Of a stretch of DNA of 64,000 nt, positions 50,506 to 61,485 are shown in pieces (position 1 is the first letter of the stretch; every line of letters starts with the position of its first letter). A program made the translations under genes and the position numbers. The stretch comes from Sphingomonas phyllosphaerae. Lineage in GTDB: Bacteria > Pseudomonadota > Alphaproteobacteria > Sphingomonadales > Sphingomonadaceae. The stretch is from contig NZ_JAPYKH010000005.1 of the NCBI RefSeq assembly GCF_029623345.1, positions 1-64,000 of the forward strand, in the 5' to 3' direction. The notes beneath the pieces are model-generated. The model saw only the letters and a list, made by a program, of their open reading frames with translations, searched no databases and was not told the DNA's origin.

Positions 50506-51874
50506 AGGCCTCGCGGTAGCGCCGTACGACGATCAGCGCGACGACGTTGAGCAGCAGCGTGATGACGAACAGGGTGAGCCCGAGCGCGAAGGCGGCGAGC
50601 GTCTTTGCCGAGTCGAACGCCGCTTCGCCGGTGAGCAGATCGACGATCTGCTTGGTGACGGTGGTGGTGCTGGCGAACGGGTTGAGCGTCAGCGTCGCCA
50701 CGCCGGAAGCTGCCATGACCACGATCATCGTCTCGCCGATCGCGCGGCTCACCGCCAGCAGCACGCCGCCGACCACGCCTGGCAGCGCCGCGGGAAGAAG
50801 CACCTGCCGGATCGTCTCGGAGCTGGTCGCGCCCATCGCCAGGCTGCCGTCGCGCATCGCCGCAGGCACGGCGGAGAGCGAGTCGTCCGCCATGGACGAG
50901 ACGAAGGGGATGATCATCACGCCCATCACCGCCCCGGCGGCGAGCGCGCTCTCGGACGAGACCCAGCTCACCCCCAGCGCGACGCCGAGATCACGCACCG
51001 CGGGCGCCACCGTCAACGCCGCAAAATAGCCGTAGACGACGGTCGGCACGCCGGCGAGGATCTCGAGCAGCGGCTTGACCCAGCGCCGCGTCCGTGGCCG
51101 CGCATATTGCGTCAGATAGATGGCGCTCATCAGCCCGAGCGGGATCGCCACTGCCATCGCGATCACCGCCCCGATGAAGAACGTGCCCCAGAACAAGGGC
51201 ACCGCGCCAAGCGCGGCACCCGGGTGGCGGGGGTCGATCGCCTGCGGGCTCCAGTGCGTGCCGAGCAGAAAGTCGGTCAGCGGCACGATCCGGAAGAAGC
51301 GCGCGCTCTCGAACAGCAGCGAAGCGACGATGCCGATCGTGGTGACGATCGCGATCAGCGAGGCGCCGAGCAGCGCGCCCATGATCGCCCGTTCGACATG
51401 CGTGCGCGCCGAGAAGCCGGGGCCTACGCGCAGGTAGGAGAGGGCGCCCCCGACGAAGGCGAGCAGCAACGCCACCGCGGTGGCGATCCAGTCGTACCGC
51501 GCCTGCGCCGCAGCATAAGCCGGCGCGAGCTGCTCGGAGAGCGGGTGAAAGGCGCCGTAAGCGCGCCCGGCGGCGAGATTGCGCGCTTCCGCCAGGATCG
51601 CCGCGCGGTCGAGCCCAGGCGAGGGCAGCGCCGCGGCGCCGGGCGTGGCGAGCACCGCCTCGGTCACGAGTGCGGGCGAGGTGAGATGCCAGACGGTGAG
51701 AAAAAGCAATGCGGGCAGCAGCGTGCCCATCGCGACGAACCAGCCGTGATGCTGCGGCAGCGAGCTGAAGCGGCGGGTCGTACCGCGGCGAAAGCGCGCG
51801 GCGCGCGCGCGCGCGGTGACCCAGCCGATCAACGCCAACGCGGCGATCACGAAGGCGAGCGCGAGCGGGGACAT
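50498..51874 (-). CDS. pstC: phosphate ABC transporter permease PstC, long form
   Basis: 458 residues, about 140 longer than E. coli PstC. The N-terminal extension has two membrane segments (about 3-22 and 45-65) around a periplasmic stretch before the permease core, as in other alphaproteobacterial PstCs. The EAA motif is GATSSETIRQVLLPAALPGVVGG (in part, about 365-385), followed by SRAIGETMIVVMAAS. The ATG overlaps the pstS stop by one base. Confidence 0.94.
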   Translation of the reverse strand: MSPLALAFVIAALALIGWVTARARAARFRRGTTRRFSSLPQHHGWFVAMGTLLPALLFLTVWHLTSPALVTEAVLATPGAAALPSPGLDRAAILAEARNLAAGRAYGAFHPLSEQLAPAYAAAQARYDWIATAVALLLAFVGGALSYLRVGPGFSARTHVERAIMGALLGASLIAIVTTIGIVASLLFESARFFRIVPLTDFLLGTHWSPQAIDPRHPGAALGAVPLFWGTFFIGAVIAMAVAIPLGLMSAIYLTQYARPRTRRWVKPLLEILAGVPTVVYGYFAALTVAPAVRDLGVALGVSWVSSESALAAGAVMGVMIIPFVSSMADDSLSAVPAAMRDGSLAMGATSSETIRQVLLPAALPGVVGGVLLAVSRAIGETMIVVMAASGVATLTLNPFASTTTVTKQIVDLLTGEAAFDSAKTLAAFALGLTLFVITLLLNVVALIVVRRYREAYE

Positions 51875-52968
51875 CAGCGCAACACCGCCGGATCGAGCGC
51901 GATCTCCTGCGCGATCACCGCCGCGGCGCGGCGCTGCACCGGCTCCGGCGAGGCAATCAGCCCGCGCCGCACCAGCGGACCCTGCCGGCCCCACAGCGTA
52001 GCATATTGCCGCAGGAAGGCACGCAACCCCGGGATGGCGCGCAGGTGCGCCTTCTTGACGTAAAGGTAAAGCGGTCGCGCGCCGGGATAGCTGCCGTCGG
52101 CGATCGTGGCGTAGCTCGGCGCCACGCCACCAAGCGTCACGCCGCGCACCGCGCCGGCATTCTCCTCGAGATAGGCATAGCCGAAGATGCCGATCGCGTC
52201 AGGGTTGGCGCGGAGCTTCTGAACGATCAGATTGTCGTTCTCGCCCGCGTCGATATAGGCGCCGTCGTCGCGCAGCCGATGGCAACGTGCGGCGAACTGC
52301 TCGGGCGCGCGCTCGCGCAGCGCGCGCGTATCGGGTTCGACCGCCTCGCAGCCCGGCGCCATGATCAGCTCGACGAAAGAGTCACGCGTCCCGCTCGTCG
52401 CCGGTGGCCCGTAGACCTGGATCGGGATGGCGGGCAGCGCCGGGTCGACGTCGCGCCACAGCCGCGCGCTATTCCGGCGGCCGCCGGGCGCGGCCGCGAG
52501 CGCGCGATAGAGGTCGGTCGTGGTCAGCGCCATGCCGGACCCATGCAGCGACTCGGCCAAGGCGATGCCGTCGATGCCGACCTGCACCTCGAGCACCAAA
52601 CCGACGTCGTGGCGTGCGCACGACTCATATTCGGACCGGTGCATCCGCCGCGAGGCGTCCTCGATATCGGGGTGCGCGGCGCCGATGCCGGCGCAGAACA
52701 ATTTCATCCCCGCGCCGGTACCGGTCGACTCGATCACCGGCGGCTTGGCACCGACCGTGTTGGCAAGGAACTGCTCGGCGACCAGGGTCGTGAAGGGATA
52801 GACCGTGGAGGAACCGACGACGCGGATCTGGTCGCGCGATCCCGCCGCTCCGCCAGCGGCCTGGTCGACGCAGCCGCCCAGCGCGCCAAGCGCCGTCGCC
52901 GCCAGCACGAGGTGCGGCAGCGTCGCCGGCATCCTGGCCGCGAGCGCTTGGACGAGGCGCAACATCAT
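51874..52968 (-). CDS. pstS: phosphate-binding lipoprotein PstS
   Basis: 364 residues. Lipoprotein signal with lipobox LGALGGC, then the PstS phosphate loops: VVGSSTVYPF (about 50-59), ESTGTGAGMKLFCAG and ATSGTRDSFVELIM. The C-terminal part has FGYAYLEEN and YPGARPLYLYV. A periplasmic, probably inner-membrane-anchored receptor of the Pst system. It is the first gene of pstSCAB-phoU-phoB, behind a PHO box. Tandem ATGs (52968, 52965). Confidence 0.95.
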   Translation of the reverse strand: MMLRLVQALAARMPATLPHLVLAATALGALGGCVDQAAGGAAGSRDQIRVVGSSTVYPFTTLVAEQFLANTVGAKPPVIESTGTGAGMKLFCAGIGAAHPDIEDASRRMHRSEYESCARHDVGLVLEVQVGIDGIALAESLHGSGMALTTTDLYRALAAAPGGRRNSARLWRDVDPALPAIPIQVYGPPATSGTRDSFVELIMAPGCEAVEPDTRALRERAPEQFAARCHRLRDDGAYIDAGENDNLIVQKLRANPDAIGIFGYAYLEENAGAVRGVTLGGVAPSYATIADGSYPGARPLYLYVKKAHLRAIPGLRAFLRQYATLWGRQGPLVRRGLIASPEPVQRRAAAVIAQEIALDPAVLR

Positions 52969-53014
52969 TCCCCCGAGCGGGCGACCGACACGGCGCCGCG
53001 ATGGCGCCGCCAAT

Positions 53015-53043
53015 GTGACACGTGAGTTACGCCTTGATGACAG
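53015..53043 (-). promoter_or_regulatory. PHO box upstream of pstS
   Basis: On the minus strand CTGTCAT-N4-GCGTAAC-N4-GTGTCAC: three heptads at 11-bp spacing, matching PhoB's CTGTCAT-N4 direct repeats (first 7/7, third nearly perfect, middle weaker). It sits 47 bp before the pstS start codon and 18 bp downstream of the phoR stop, so PhoB activation should act on pstSCAB-phoUB but not on phoR. Confidence 0.85.
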
Positions 53044-53060
53044 CGGCGGCCGAGCCGCAC

Positions 53061-54260
53061 TCAGGGCAGCGGCATGGCCACGGCTGCAGGCAGGGTCACC
53101 GCCACGCGCGTGCCGACGCCGACCTGGCTGGTGATGTCGAGCCGCCCGCGATGCCGCTCGACGATATGCTTGACGATGGCGAGCCCCAGCCCGGTGCCGC
53201 CGAGCGAGCGGCTGCGACCCGGATCGACGCGGTAGAATCGCTCGGTGAGGCGCGGCAGATGCTCGGGTGCGATGCCCTCGCCCTGGTCCGCCACGACGAG
53301 GCAGAGGTTGCGGTCGACGGCGCTCAGCGACACCTCCACCGGCGTGCCGGCGCGGCCGTACTTCATCGCATTGCCGACCAGATTGTGGACCAATTGCGAG
53401 AGCTGCGCCTGGTCGCCCATCACGCGCGGTATGTCCTCGGCCAGCTCCAGCCGGATGTCGTCGCCGCGATTGCCGTGCGTGGTGTAGAGCGAGTCACACG
53501 CATCCTGCACGAGCTCGGCGAGATCCACCTCGGCGCGCGGCAGCCGGAACTTCTCCGCCTCGATCCGTGACAGGCTCATCAGGTCCTCGACCAGCCGCTC
53601 CATCCGCCGCGCCTCGTCGAAGACGATACCGAGGAAGCGTTGGCGTAGCCCCGGATCCTCGCCGGCGGCGTCGGCGAGCGTCTCGACATAGCCGAGGATC
53701 GAGGCGAGCGGGGTGCGCAGCTCGTGGCTGGCGTTGGCGACGAAATCGACGCGCATCCGCTCGGCGGCATATTGGTCCGTCTGGTCGACGAGATGGACCA
53801 GCCGCAGCTCGGGCCCGAGCGCGGCGGTGCGCATCTGCCAACGCTGATCGAGCGTGCCGATGCCGACGAGGTCGACGGGATGCTCGGCGCCCTCGGCGAG
53901 ATGCTCGGCCGCGCCGGGGTGACGGATCGCGACGCGCGCGTCCTCGCCCAGGATATGCTGGCCGAGCAACGCGCGCGCCGCGGCGTTGGCGACCACGACG
54001 CGGCCGGCGCGGAGCACCAGCACGGGTTCGGCGATCGCTTCGAGCGCGGCCTCGTAAGGCACCTCGGCGCGCGTCGGCTCGGGGGCGGCGTCGGCAGGCA
54101 GCTCTTCCGGGATGGTGGCGATGATCACCACTAGGGCGGCGCAGCCCGCCAGCGCGGCGAGCGGAGTCTGATAATCGTCCGCCAGTACGAGCACGACCGC
54201 GGCGGTCGCGACCGCGATCGCGATCGCGAGCCAAGTGCGGAGCGGGATCTCGTCGATCAC
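53061..54260 (-). CDS. phoR: phosphate regulon sensor kinase PhoR
   Basis: 399 residues from a GTG start. Two N-terminal membrane segments (about 9-27 and 32-50), a PAS-like domain (about 68-160, EPVLVLRAGRVVVANAAARALLG), the phosphoacceptor helix FVANASHELRTPLASILGYVETL (in part, His about 182) and the ATPase domain with NLVGNAMKYG, DQGEGI, GGTGLGLAIVKHIV. Phosphorylates PhoB at low phosphate. It precedes pstS with about 90 bp carrying the PHO box. The GTG overlaps the VanZ-like gene's stop by 4 bp. Confidence 0.95.
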   Translation of the reverse strand: MIDEIPLRTWLAIAIAVATAAVVLVLADDYQTPLAALAGCAALVVIIATIPEELPADAAPEPTRAEVPYEAALEAIAEPVLVLRAGRVVVANAAARALLGQHILGEDARVAIRHPGAAEHLAEGAEHPVDLVGIGTLDQRWQMRTAALGPELRLVHLVDQTDQYAAERMRVDFVANASHELRTPLASILGYVETLADAAGEDPGLRQRFLGIVFDEARRMERLVEDLMSLSRIEAEKFRLPRAEVDLAELVQDACDSLYTTHGNRGDDIRLELAEDIPRVMGDQAQLSQLVHNLVGNAMKYGRAGTPVEVSLSAVDRNLCLVVADQGEGIAPEHLPRLTERFYRVDPGRSRSLGGTGLGLAIVKHIVERHRGRLDITSQVGVGTRVAVTLPAAVAMPLP

Positions 54261-54667
54261 GTGCGGCGGTGCAGCGCGGATCGTCCCAGTTGGGCAGCGG
54301 GCGCGCGCGCGGAGAGGCGGCGAAATGCCACGATCACCGTCAGCACGGCGATGATGATCAGCGTGTCGGCCAGCCAGTCCATGACGTCACAGTCGCGGTG
54401 GAGCGAGGGGATCGACTGGAATACCTCGATCAGCGCGCCGAGGAAGGACATGCGCTCACCGATCCGCAGCAGTGAGGTCGCCGGGAAAGCCAGCACCGAC
54501 AGGATCGTCAGCGTGCCGAAGGCGAACATATGCTGCCATTTGTCGCTGATATGGCCCACCGACGGCGGGTGCGGCATCAGCGCCAGCGTCACCGCGCCCA
54601 CGGTGGCGACGATCAGCGCGATAAGGAACAGCGGGCGCACCTGCGCCAGCGACGTGGTCTCGGTCAT
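54257..54667 (-). CDS. VanZ-like family membrane protein
   Basis: 136 residues, four membrane segments. VanZ-like hallmarks: HISDKWQHMFAFGTL (about 40-54), a central RIGERMSFLGALIEVFQSI and RDCDVMDWLADTLIII. The family has no assigned biochemical role. It overlaps phoR by 4 bp and gph by 4 bp on the same strand, so gph, this gene and phoR form an overlapping unit. Confidence 0.88.
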   Translation of the reverse strand: MTETTSLAQVRPLFLIALIVATVGAVTLALMPHPPSVGHISDKWQHMFAFGTLTILSVLAFPATSLLRIGERMSFLGALIEVFQSIPSLHRDCDVMDWLADTLIIIAVLTVIVAFRRLSARAPAAQLGRSALHRRT

Positions 54668-55332
54668 AGCCGCTCCAGCGTGGGGATGAGCTCGTCGAAG
54701 CCGTCGATGGTCGCCTCCGCGCCGAGCTCCTCGACGGGCTGCATCAGGAAGCCGAAACGGCAGGCCACCGCAGGCAGGCCTGCGGCATGCGCAGCCTGGA
54801 TGTCGTAGATCGAGTCGCCGACGAACGCCGCCCGGCCACCGCCGCAGCGCGCCACCATCGCGTCGAGCGGCAGCCGCGACGGCTTGCCGTTGCCCGGCCC
54901 CATCGTGTCGCCGCCGATGATCGTGACGAACCGGTCGGTCAGGCCGAGCTGGTCGAGCACACAGCGCGCGAGATGCTCGAGCTTGTTGGTCACGACAGCG
55001 AGCCGGACGTCGCGCGCGGCGAGCGCGTCGAGCGCCTCGATCACGTGCGGATAGGGCTGGGTATGGACGGTGAGATGCGCCTCATAATAGTCGAGCAGCC
55101 GGCGGTGGAGCACCGCCAGCTCGTCCTCCGAGCAGCCCCCGGTCGCGGCCATCCCCTGCGCCAGCATGTGACGCGCGCCGCCGCCGATCATCGGCTTGAC
55201 CTCCTCCACGCTGAGTGTCGGCCGTCCCACCGACGCGAGCGCGTGGTTGGTGGCCGCGGCAAGGTCACCCGAGGTGTCGAGCAGCGTGCCGTCGAGGTCG
55301 AACCCGACGATCGGGAAAGGGAAGTCGGTCAT
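54664..55332 (-). CDS. gph: phosphoglycolate phosphatase (HAD-IA hydrolase)
   Basis: 222 residues. The HAD motifs are I: VGFDLDGTLLDTSGD (nucleophile Asp about 11), II: AVVTNKLEH, III: NGKPSRLPLD, IV: FVGDSIYDIQAAHAAGLP. The helical cap (about 20-95) is class C1. Phosphoglycolate is the expected substrate, but related sugar-phosphate phosphatases look alike. It is divergent from glmU across 61 bp. Confidence 0.9.
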   Translation of the reverse strand: MTDFPFPIVGFDLDGTLLDTSGDLAAATNHALASVGRPTLSVEEVKPMIGGGARHMLAQGMAATGGCSEDELAVLHRRLLDYYEAHLTVHTQPYPHVIEALDALAARDVRLAVVTNKLEHLARCVLDQLGLTDRFVTIIGGDTMGPGNGKPSRLPLDAMVARCGGGRAAFVGDSIYDIQAAHAAGLPAVACRFGFLMQPVEELGAEATIDGFDELIPTLERL

Positions 55333-55393
55333 GCGCGCGCCGCGTTGCCGCCTCATACTGGAATTGGCAAGCAAAGGGTGGCAGGGCACGCCC

Positions 55394-56752
55394 ATGTCGA
55401 GCCAGCCGCCCGTCGCCCCCGTCGCCATCGTCGTCCTTGCCGCGGGCAAGGGCACGCGGATGAAATCCGATTTGCACAAGGTGCTGCATCCCGTCGCGGG
55501 ACGGCCGATGCTGCTTCACCTGCTCGCCAGCGCCGCCACGCTCGCGCCGGAGCGCACCGTGGTCGTGGTCGGCGCCGGGCGGGAGCAGGTCGAGGCGGCG
55601 GTGGCGCCGCTCGGCGCCGCAACCGCGCACCAGGCCGAGCAGCTCGGCACCGGCCATGCTGTGATGCAGGCCGAGGCGGCGTTGGCGGGCTTCGCGGGCG
55701 ACGTGCTGATCCTCTACGGCGACGTGCCGCTGGTCGGCGCGGCGACGATGCGGGCGATGCTCGACCGGCTCCACGCCGCCGACTCGCCCGAGGTGGTGGT
55801 GCTCGGGTTCCGCCCCGCCGATCCGGGCGCCTATGGCCGGCTGATCGTCGCGCCCGGCGGCGACCGGCTCGAGAAGATCGTCGAATATAAGGACGCCAGC
55901 GCCGCCGAACGTGCGGTCGACCTGTGCAACACCGGGCTGATGGCGGTGCGCGGCGACCGCCTGTTCAAGCTGCTGGCGCGGCTCGGCAACGCCAATGCGG
56001 CGGGCGAATATTATCTCACCGACGTGGTCGAGCTGTCGGGCCAGGCCGCGGTGATCGAGGCGGCGGCTGACGAGGTCGCGGGGGTCAACAGCCGCGCCGA
56101 GCTCGCCGCGGTCGAGGCGACGTGGCAGCAGGCGCGCCGCGCGCGCGCCATGGCGGAGGGTGCGACGCTGCTCGCGCCCGAGACGGTGTGGTTCGCGCAC
56201 GACACGGTGATCGGACGGGACGTCACGATCGCGCAGAACGTGGTGTTCGGTCCAGGTGTCGACGTGGCGGACGGCGCGACGATCCACGCCTTCAGCCATA
56301 TCGAGGGTGCCAAGGTGGCGAGCGGGGTCGAGGTCGGCCCCTATGCGCGGTTGCGGCCGGGCGCGGTGCTCGAGGCGGGCGCGAAGGTCGGCAATTTCGT
56401 CGAGGTCAAGAACGCGGTGCTGCACGCCGGCGCCAAGGCCAACCACCTCAGCTACATCGGTGATGCCGACGTAGGCGCCAAAGCCAACATTGGCGCCGGC
56501 ACGATCACCTGCAACTACAACGGCTATCTTAAGAGCCGTACCGTCATCGGGGCGGGCGCATTCGTCGGCTCCAATTCGGCGCTGGTCGCCCCCGTGACAA
56601 TCGGAGACGGCGCCATCGTCGCGGCAGGTTCCGTTATTGTCCGGGACGTTACCGAGGATTCACTTGCCCTCGGACGCGCCCGGCAGGAAGAGCGCGCGGG
56701 TTGGGCGGCGCGCTTCCGCGCGTCGATGAGAGCAAAGAAGGGCGGCCAGTAG
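55394..56752 (+). CDS. glmU: bifunctional GlmU (GlcN-1-P acetyltransferase / GlcNAc-1-P uridyltransferase)
   Basis: 452 residues. N-terminal uridyltransferase with LAAGKGTRMKSDLHKVLHPVAGRP (about 15-38, in parts), AEQLGTGHAV and ILYGDVPL. The C-terminal left-handed beta helix acetyltransferase has the catalytic region GPYARLRPGAVL, EVKNAVLHAGAKANHLSYIGDA in parts and ITCNYNGYLKSRTVIG. Makes UDP-GlcNAc for peptidoglycan and lipid A. glmS starts one base after its stop, so both steps around GlcNAc are coexpressed. Confidence 0.97.
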   Translation: MSSQPPVAPVAIVVLAAGKGTRMKSDLHKVLHPVAGRPMLLHLLASAATLAPERTVVVVGAGREQVEAAVAPLGAATAHQAEQLGTGHAVMQAEAALAGFAGDVLILYGDVPLVGAATMRAMLDRLHAADSPEVVVLGFRPADPGAYGRLIVAPGGDRLEKIVEYKDASAAERAVDLCNTGLMAVRGDRLFKLLARLGNANAAGEYYLTDVVELSGQAAVIEAAADEVAGVNSRAELAAVEATWQQARRARAMAEGATLLAPETVWFAHDTVIGRDVTIAQNVVFGPGVDVADGATIHAFSHIEGAKVASGVEVGPYARLRPGAVLEAGAKVGNFVEVKNAVLHAGAKANHLSYIGDADVGAKANIGAGTITCNYNGYLKSRTVIGAGAFVGSNSALVAPVTIGDGAIVAAGSVIVRDVTEDSLALGRARQEERAGWAARFRASMRAKKGGQ

Positions 56753-56753
56753 C

Positions 56754-58577
<1,824 letters not shown>

Positions 58578-58651
58578 CGCGGACGCTTTGCAAACGCCGG
58601 ACCCCTCGCTCGCGTGCGCGCTCGCCTGCCTGCTGCCCTCGCCACCGACGT

Positions 58652-58741
58652 CATCCTGAGCTCGTCTCAGGATCTACGGTGCCTCAAACGGAACGGCGGC
58701 TGAACACGCGGCGCGGTGGATCCTGAGACGAGCTCAGGATG
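58652..58741. repeat. intergenic inverted repeat, CATCCTGA type
   Basis: Perfect 23-bp inverted arms at 58652-58674 and 58719-58741, starting CATCCTGAGC and ending GCTCAGGATG, with an internal palindrome in each arm. It lies between the convergent glmS and ycaQ-like genes. Confidence 0.85.
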
Positions 58742-58770
58742 GTGGAAGGCATGGATCGGGTTGTTGGTAC

Positions 58771-59949
58771 TCAATCACCGCCCGCCAGCTCGCCCAGCAC
58801 CACCCGCTCAAGCCCGAGCCATGCCGCCATCCGCTCCAGCTCGGCGAGGAGCCTCGGCATCGTGTCCGCGGGCGCGCCCCGCTCTAGCGTCACGCGGCGC
58901 GCCGCCAGGACATCCTCGGCGCGCTCGGCCTTGAGGTCGACGCGCGCAACCAGGGCCTCGTCGAGAAGGAATGGAAGGACGTAATAACCGTGTTGCCGGC
59001 GCTCCTGCGGCACGTAGATCTCGATCCGGTAGCGAAATCCGAACAACCGCTCGGTCCGGCTGCGCTCCCACACCAGAGGGTCGAACGGCGCGAGCAGCGC
59101 GGCGCCGCGCACGCGCCGCGGCGGCGCGATGGCACGATGCAGCCACGCGCGTTGCGACCAGCCCTCGACTCTCGCGGGCAGCAGGACGCCGGCCTCGGTC
59201 AGCGCGGCGATGGCGTGGTCGCCCTCGGCGGGGCGGAGCCGGTAATAGTCGCGCAGATCCGCCGCGGTGGCGACACCCAGCGCGCGCGCGGCGCGCTCTA
59301 CCAATGCGGCTTGCGCCTCTTCGACCGAGGGTGTCGGCAGCGCCAGCAGGTCCGACGGAAGGACTCGCTCGGGCACATCGTAGACGCGGGCAAAGCTGCC
59401 GCGCCGGGTCGCGGTGGTGATCCGGCCCGACCAGAATAGCCATTCGAGCGCGTGTTTGGTGTCGCTCCATTCCCACCAGCCGCTGCGGCTCGCGCCGCTC
59501 TCGAAATCGGCCGCGGTGAGGGGGCCTTCGGCAGCGATCCGTTCGAGCACCGCCATGGCCTGGGCGCGGTCCTCGCCAGCGAAGCGGCGCAGTCGCACAT
59601 AGCCGGTCTCGCCACGCTCGGCGCGCGCCATCCGCCAGCGCAGCAGCGGGTGGAGGTCGAGCGGCAGCAGCGACGCCTCGTGCGCCCAATATTCGAACAG
59701 CCGCCGCTGCCCTCGCGGCCCCCAGGCGCTGCGCTCCAGCAGCGCGCGGTCATAGCCGCCGAGCCGCGCGAAGGCCGGAAGATAATGCGCACGCGTCAGC
59801 ACGTTGACGCTGTCGATCTGGAACAGGCCGAGGCGATCGGCGGTCGCCCGTAATGCCGCCGCCCCGACCCGCAGCGGCAATCGCCGGCCGAATCCCTGTG
59901 CCGAGAGCGAGATGCGACGCGCCTCGCGCAGCGAGAGGGTCAGCGTCAT
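58771..59949 (-). CDS. YcaQ/AlkZ-type winged-helix DNA glycosylase family protein
   Basis: 392 residues. The family signature QIDSVNVLTRAHYLPAFARLG (about 43-63, in part) contains the catalytic QxD/QxQ-type motif of crosslink-repair glycosylases YcaQ and AlkZ, here QID. Three tandem winged-helix units and LLAPFDPLVWERSRTERLFGF (about 290-310) are typical. It probably excises alkylated or crosslinked bases. The QxD form is the YcaQ-like variant. Confidence 0.9.
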   Translation of the reverse strand: MTLTLSLREARRISLSAQGFGRRLPLRVGAAALRATADRLGLFQIDSVNVLTRAHYLPAFARLGGYDRALLERSAWGPRGQRRLFEYWAHEASLLPLDLHPLLRWRMARAERGETGYVRLRRFAGEDRAQAMAVLERIAAEGPLTAADFESGASRSGWWEWSDTKHALEWLFWSGRITTATRRGSFARVYDVPERVLPSDLLALPTPSVEEAQAALVERAARALGVATAADLRDYYRLRPAEGDHAIAALTEAGVLLPARVEGWSQRAWLHRAIAPPRRVRGAALLAPFDPLVWERSRTERLFGFRYRIEIYVPQERRQHGYYVLPFLLDEALVARVDLKAERAEDVLAARRVTLERGAPADTMPRLLAELERMAAWLGLERVVLGELAGGD

Positions 59950-59998
59950 GCCGCTCGTCCTGACCGAGCCGGCGGCCCGGCGTCAACCCTCCGACAGA

Positions 59999-60907
59999 TC
60001 AGGCGGCTTGCGCCACTCCCGGTGTCGCGCCGGCACGCACGTGATCGTCGATGGCCTCGACGATCGGGGCGATCAGCTCGGGCGGCAGGGTATGCCCCAT
60101 GCCATCGATCTCGAGCAGCCGCGCGCCCGGTATGGCGCGGGCAGTCTCCCGCCCGCCCGCCGGCGGCACCAGCGGGTCGTCGCTGCCGTGGATCACCAAC
60201 GTCGGCGCCGTGATCGCGCGCAGCCGCTCGGTACGGTCGCCATCGGCCACGATCGCCGCCATCTGGCGCAGGAAGCCGGTGGGGCAGCGGTTGCGCAGCG
60301 TCTCGGCGCGGATCCGCTCCGCCATCAGCGCGTCCTCCATCGGAAATCGTCCGCTGACCGCGCGGCCAGCCATCGTGCCATGCGCGACGATCGCCTCGAC
60401 GTCGTTGCTGCGCGGTTGTCGCAGAAGCAGCGCGGTGGCGCGCATCGACGGGCGCGAGCAGCCGGGATGCCCCGTGGTGGACATGATCGAGGTGAGCGAG
60501 GCCGCACGCTCCGGCCACCCCGCGGCGACCAGCTGCGCGATCATCCCACCCATTGACGCGCCGACGAAATGCGCGCGCTCGACGCCAAGCGCGTCGAGCA
60601 CGCCGACCGCGTCAGCCGCCATGTCGGTCAGTGTGTAGGGCACAACGGGCACCCGGCCGAACTGCTTCTGCATCACGGTCCAGACGATGCTCGGCACGCC
60701 CGCGTGGTCGAACTTGGTGGAGAGGCCGACGTCGCGGTTGTCGAACCGGATCACGCGATAGCCGCGGGCGACAAGCGCATCGACCATCGCCGGTGGCCAG
60801 CGCACCAGCTGTGCACCTAGGCCCATGATCAGCAGGATCGCCGGCCCGTCGCGCGGGCCCGCCTGTTCCACGTCGATCTCGATCCCGTTCGCTCGTACCA
60901 AGGCCAT
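59999..60907 (-). CDS. alpha/beta hydrolase
   Basis: 302 residues. Oxyanion-loop LLIMGLGAQLVRWP (about 25-38), nucleophile elbow GASMGGM (Ser about 118), acid in IHGSDDPLVPP (Asp about 245) and His in DGMGHTLPPE (about 272). The FDNRDVGLSTKFD motif is common in this clade of small-molecule esterases. The substrate is unknown. It is divergent from the MarR-type gene across about 135 bp. Confidence 0.92.
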   Translation of the reverse strand: MALVRANGIEIDVEQAGPRDGPAILLIMGLGAQLVRWPPAMVDALVARGYRVIRFDNRDVGLSTKFDHAGVPSIVWTVMQKQFGRVPVVPYTLTDMAADAVGVLDALGVERAHFVGASMGGMIAQLVAAGWPERAASLTSIMSTTGHPGCSRPSMRATALLLRQPRSNDVEAIVAHGTMAGRAVSGRFPMEDALMAERIRAETLRNRCPTGFLRQMAAIVADGDRTERLRAITAPTLVIHGSDDPLVPPAGGRETARAIPGARLLEIDGMGHTLPPELIAPIVEAIDDHVRAGATPGVAQAA

Positions 60908-61041
60908 CGCTTGCTCCGTCCCGGACGCGCCTCCCGCCGCACCCCTAGGCTTGTATAATAGGCGTCATATCGTCGTCACGTGAATGCAACATTTCCATTC
61001 CGGTTCCGCTGCGCCGCATCCCGTGTTAGCGCAGCGACTTT

Positions 61042-61485
61042 ATGGCCGATCGCCTCCATCTCGACCGCTTCCTGCCCTATCTGCTGTCGGTCACCTCCAA
61101 TCGGGTGAGCGATCGAATCGCGCGCGCCTATGACGCGCTGTTCGGACTATCGATCCCGGAGTGGCGGCTCGTCACGCTGATCGCGGAGCACGCGCCGATC
61201 ACCCAGGTCGAACTCGGCGAACGCAGCCGGATGGACAAGGTGACGGTGAGCCGCGCCGCGATCGCGCTGACCGGGCGCGGGCTGCTCGAGCGCAGCCCCA
61301 ACGACACCGACCGGCGCTCGCATCACCTGCGGCTGAGTGCGGCGGGGGAGGTACTGTACGCGCAGGTCGCGCCCGAGGCCAAGGCGCTGGAGCGGCGCAT
61401 CTTCGGTCGCTTCACGGCGGCGGAGCTCGAACAGTTCACGGACATGCTGCGGCGGGTTGACGCCGCAGCGCAGGAGGAAAGTTGA
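61042..61485 (+). CDS. MarR family transcriptional regulator
   Basis: 147 residues. Winged HTH at about 30-110 (SIPEWRLVTLIAEHAPITQVELGERSRMDKVTVSRAAIALTGRGLLERS in parts), with the wing DTDRRSHHLRLSAAG. N- and C-terminal helices form the dimer. The 61486 ROK gene starts directly at its stop and the hydrolase lies divergent, so either may be a target. The effector is unknown. Confidence 0.92.
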   Translation: MADRLHLDRFLPYLLSVTSNRVSDRIARAYDALFGLSIPEWRLVTLIAEHAPITQVELGERSRMDKVTVSRAAIALTGRGLLERSPNDTDRRSHHLRLSAAGEVLYAQVAPEAKALERRIFGRFTAAELEQFTDMLRRVDAAAQEES

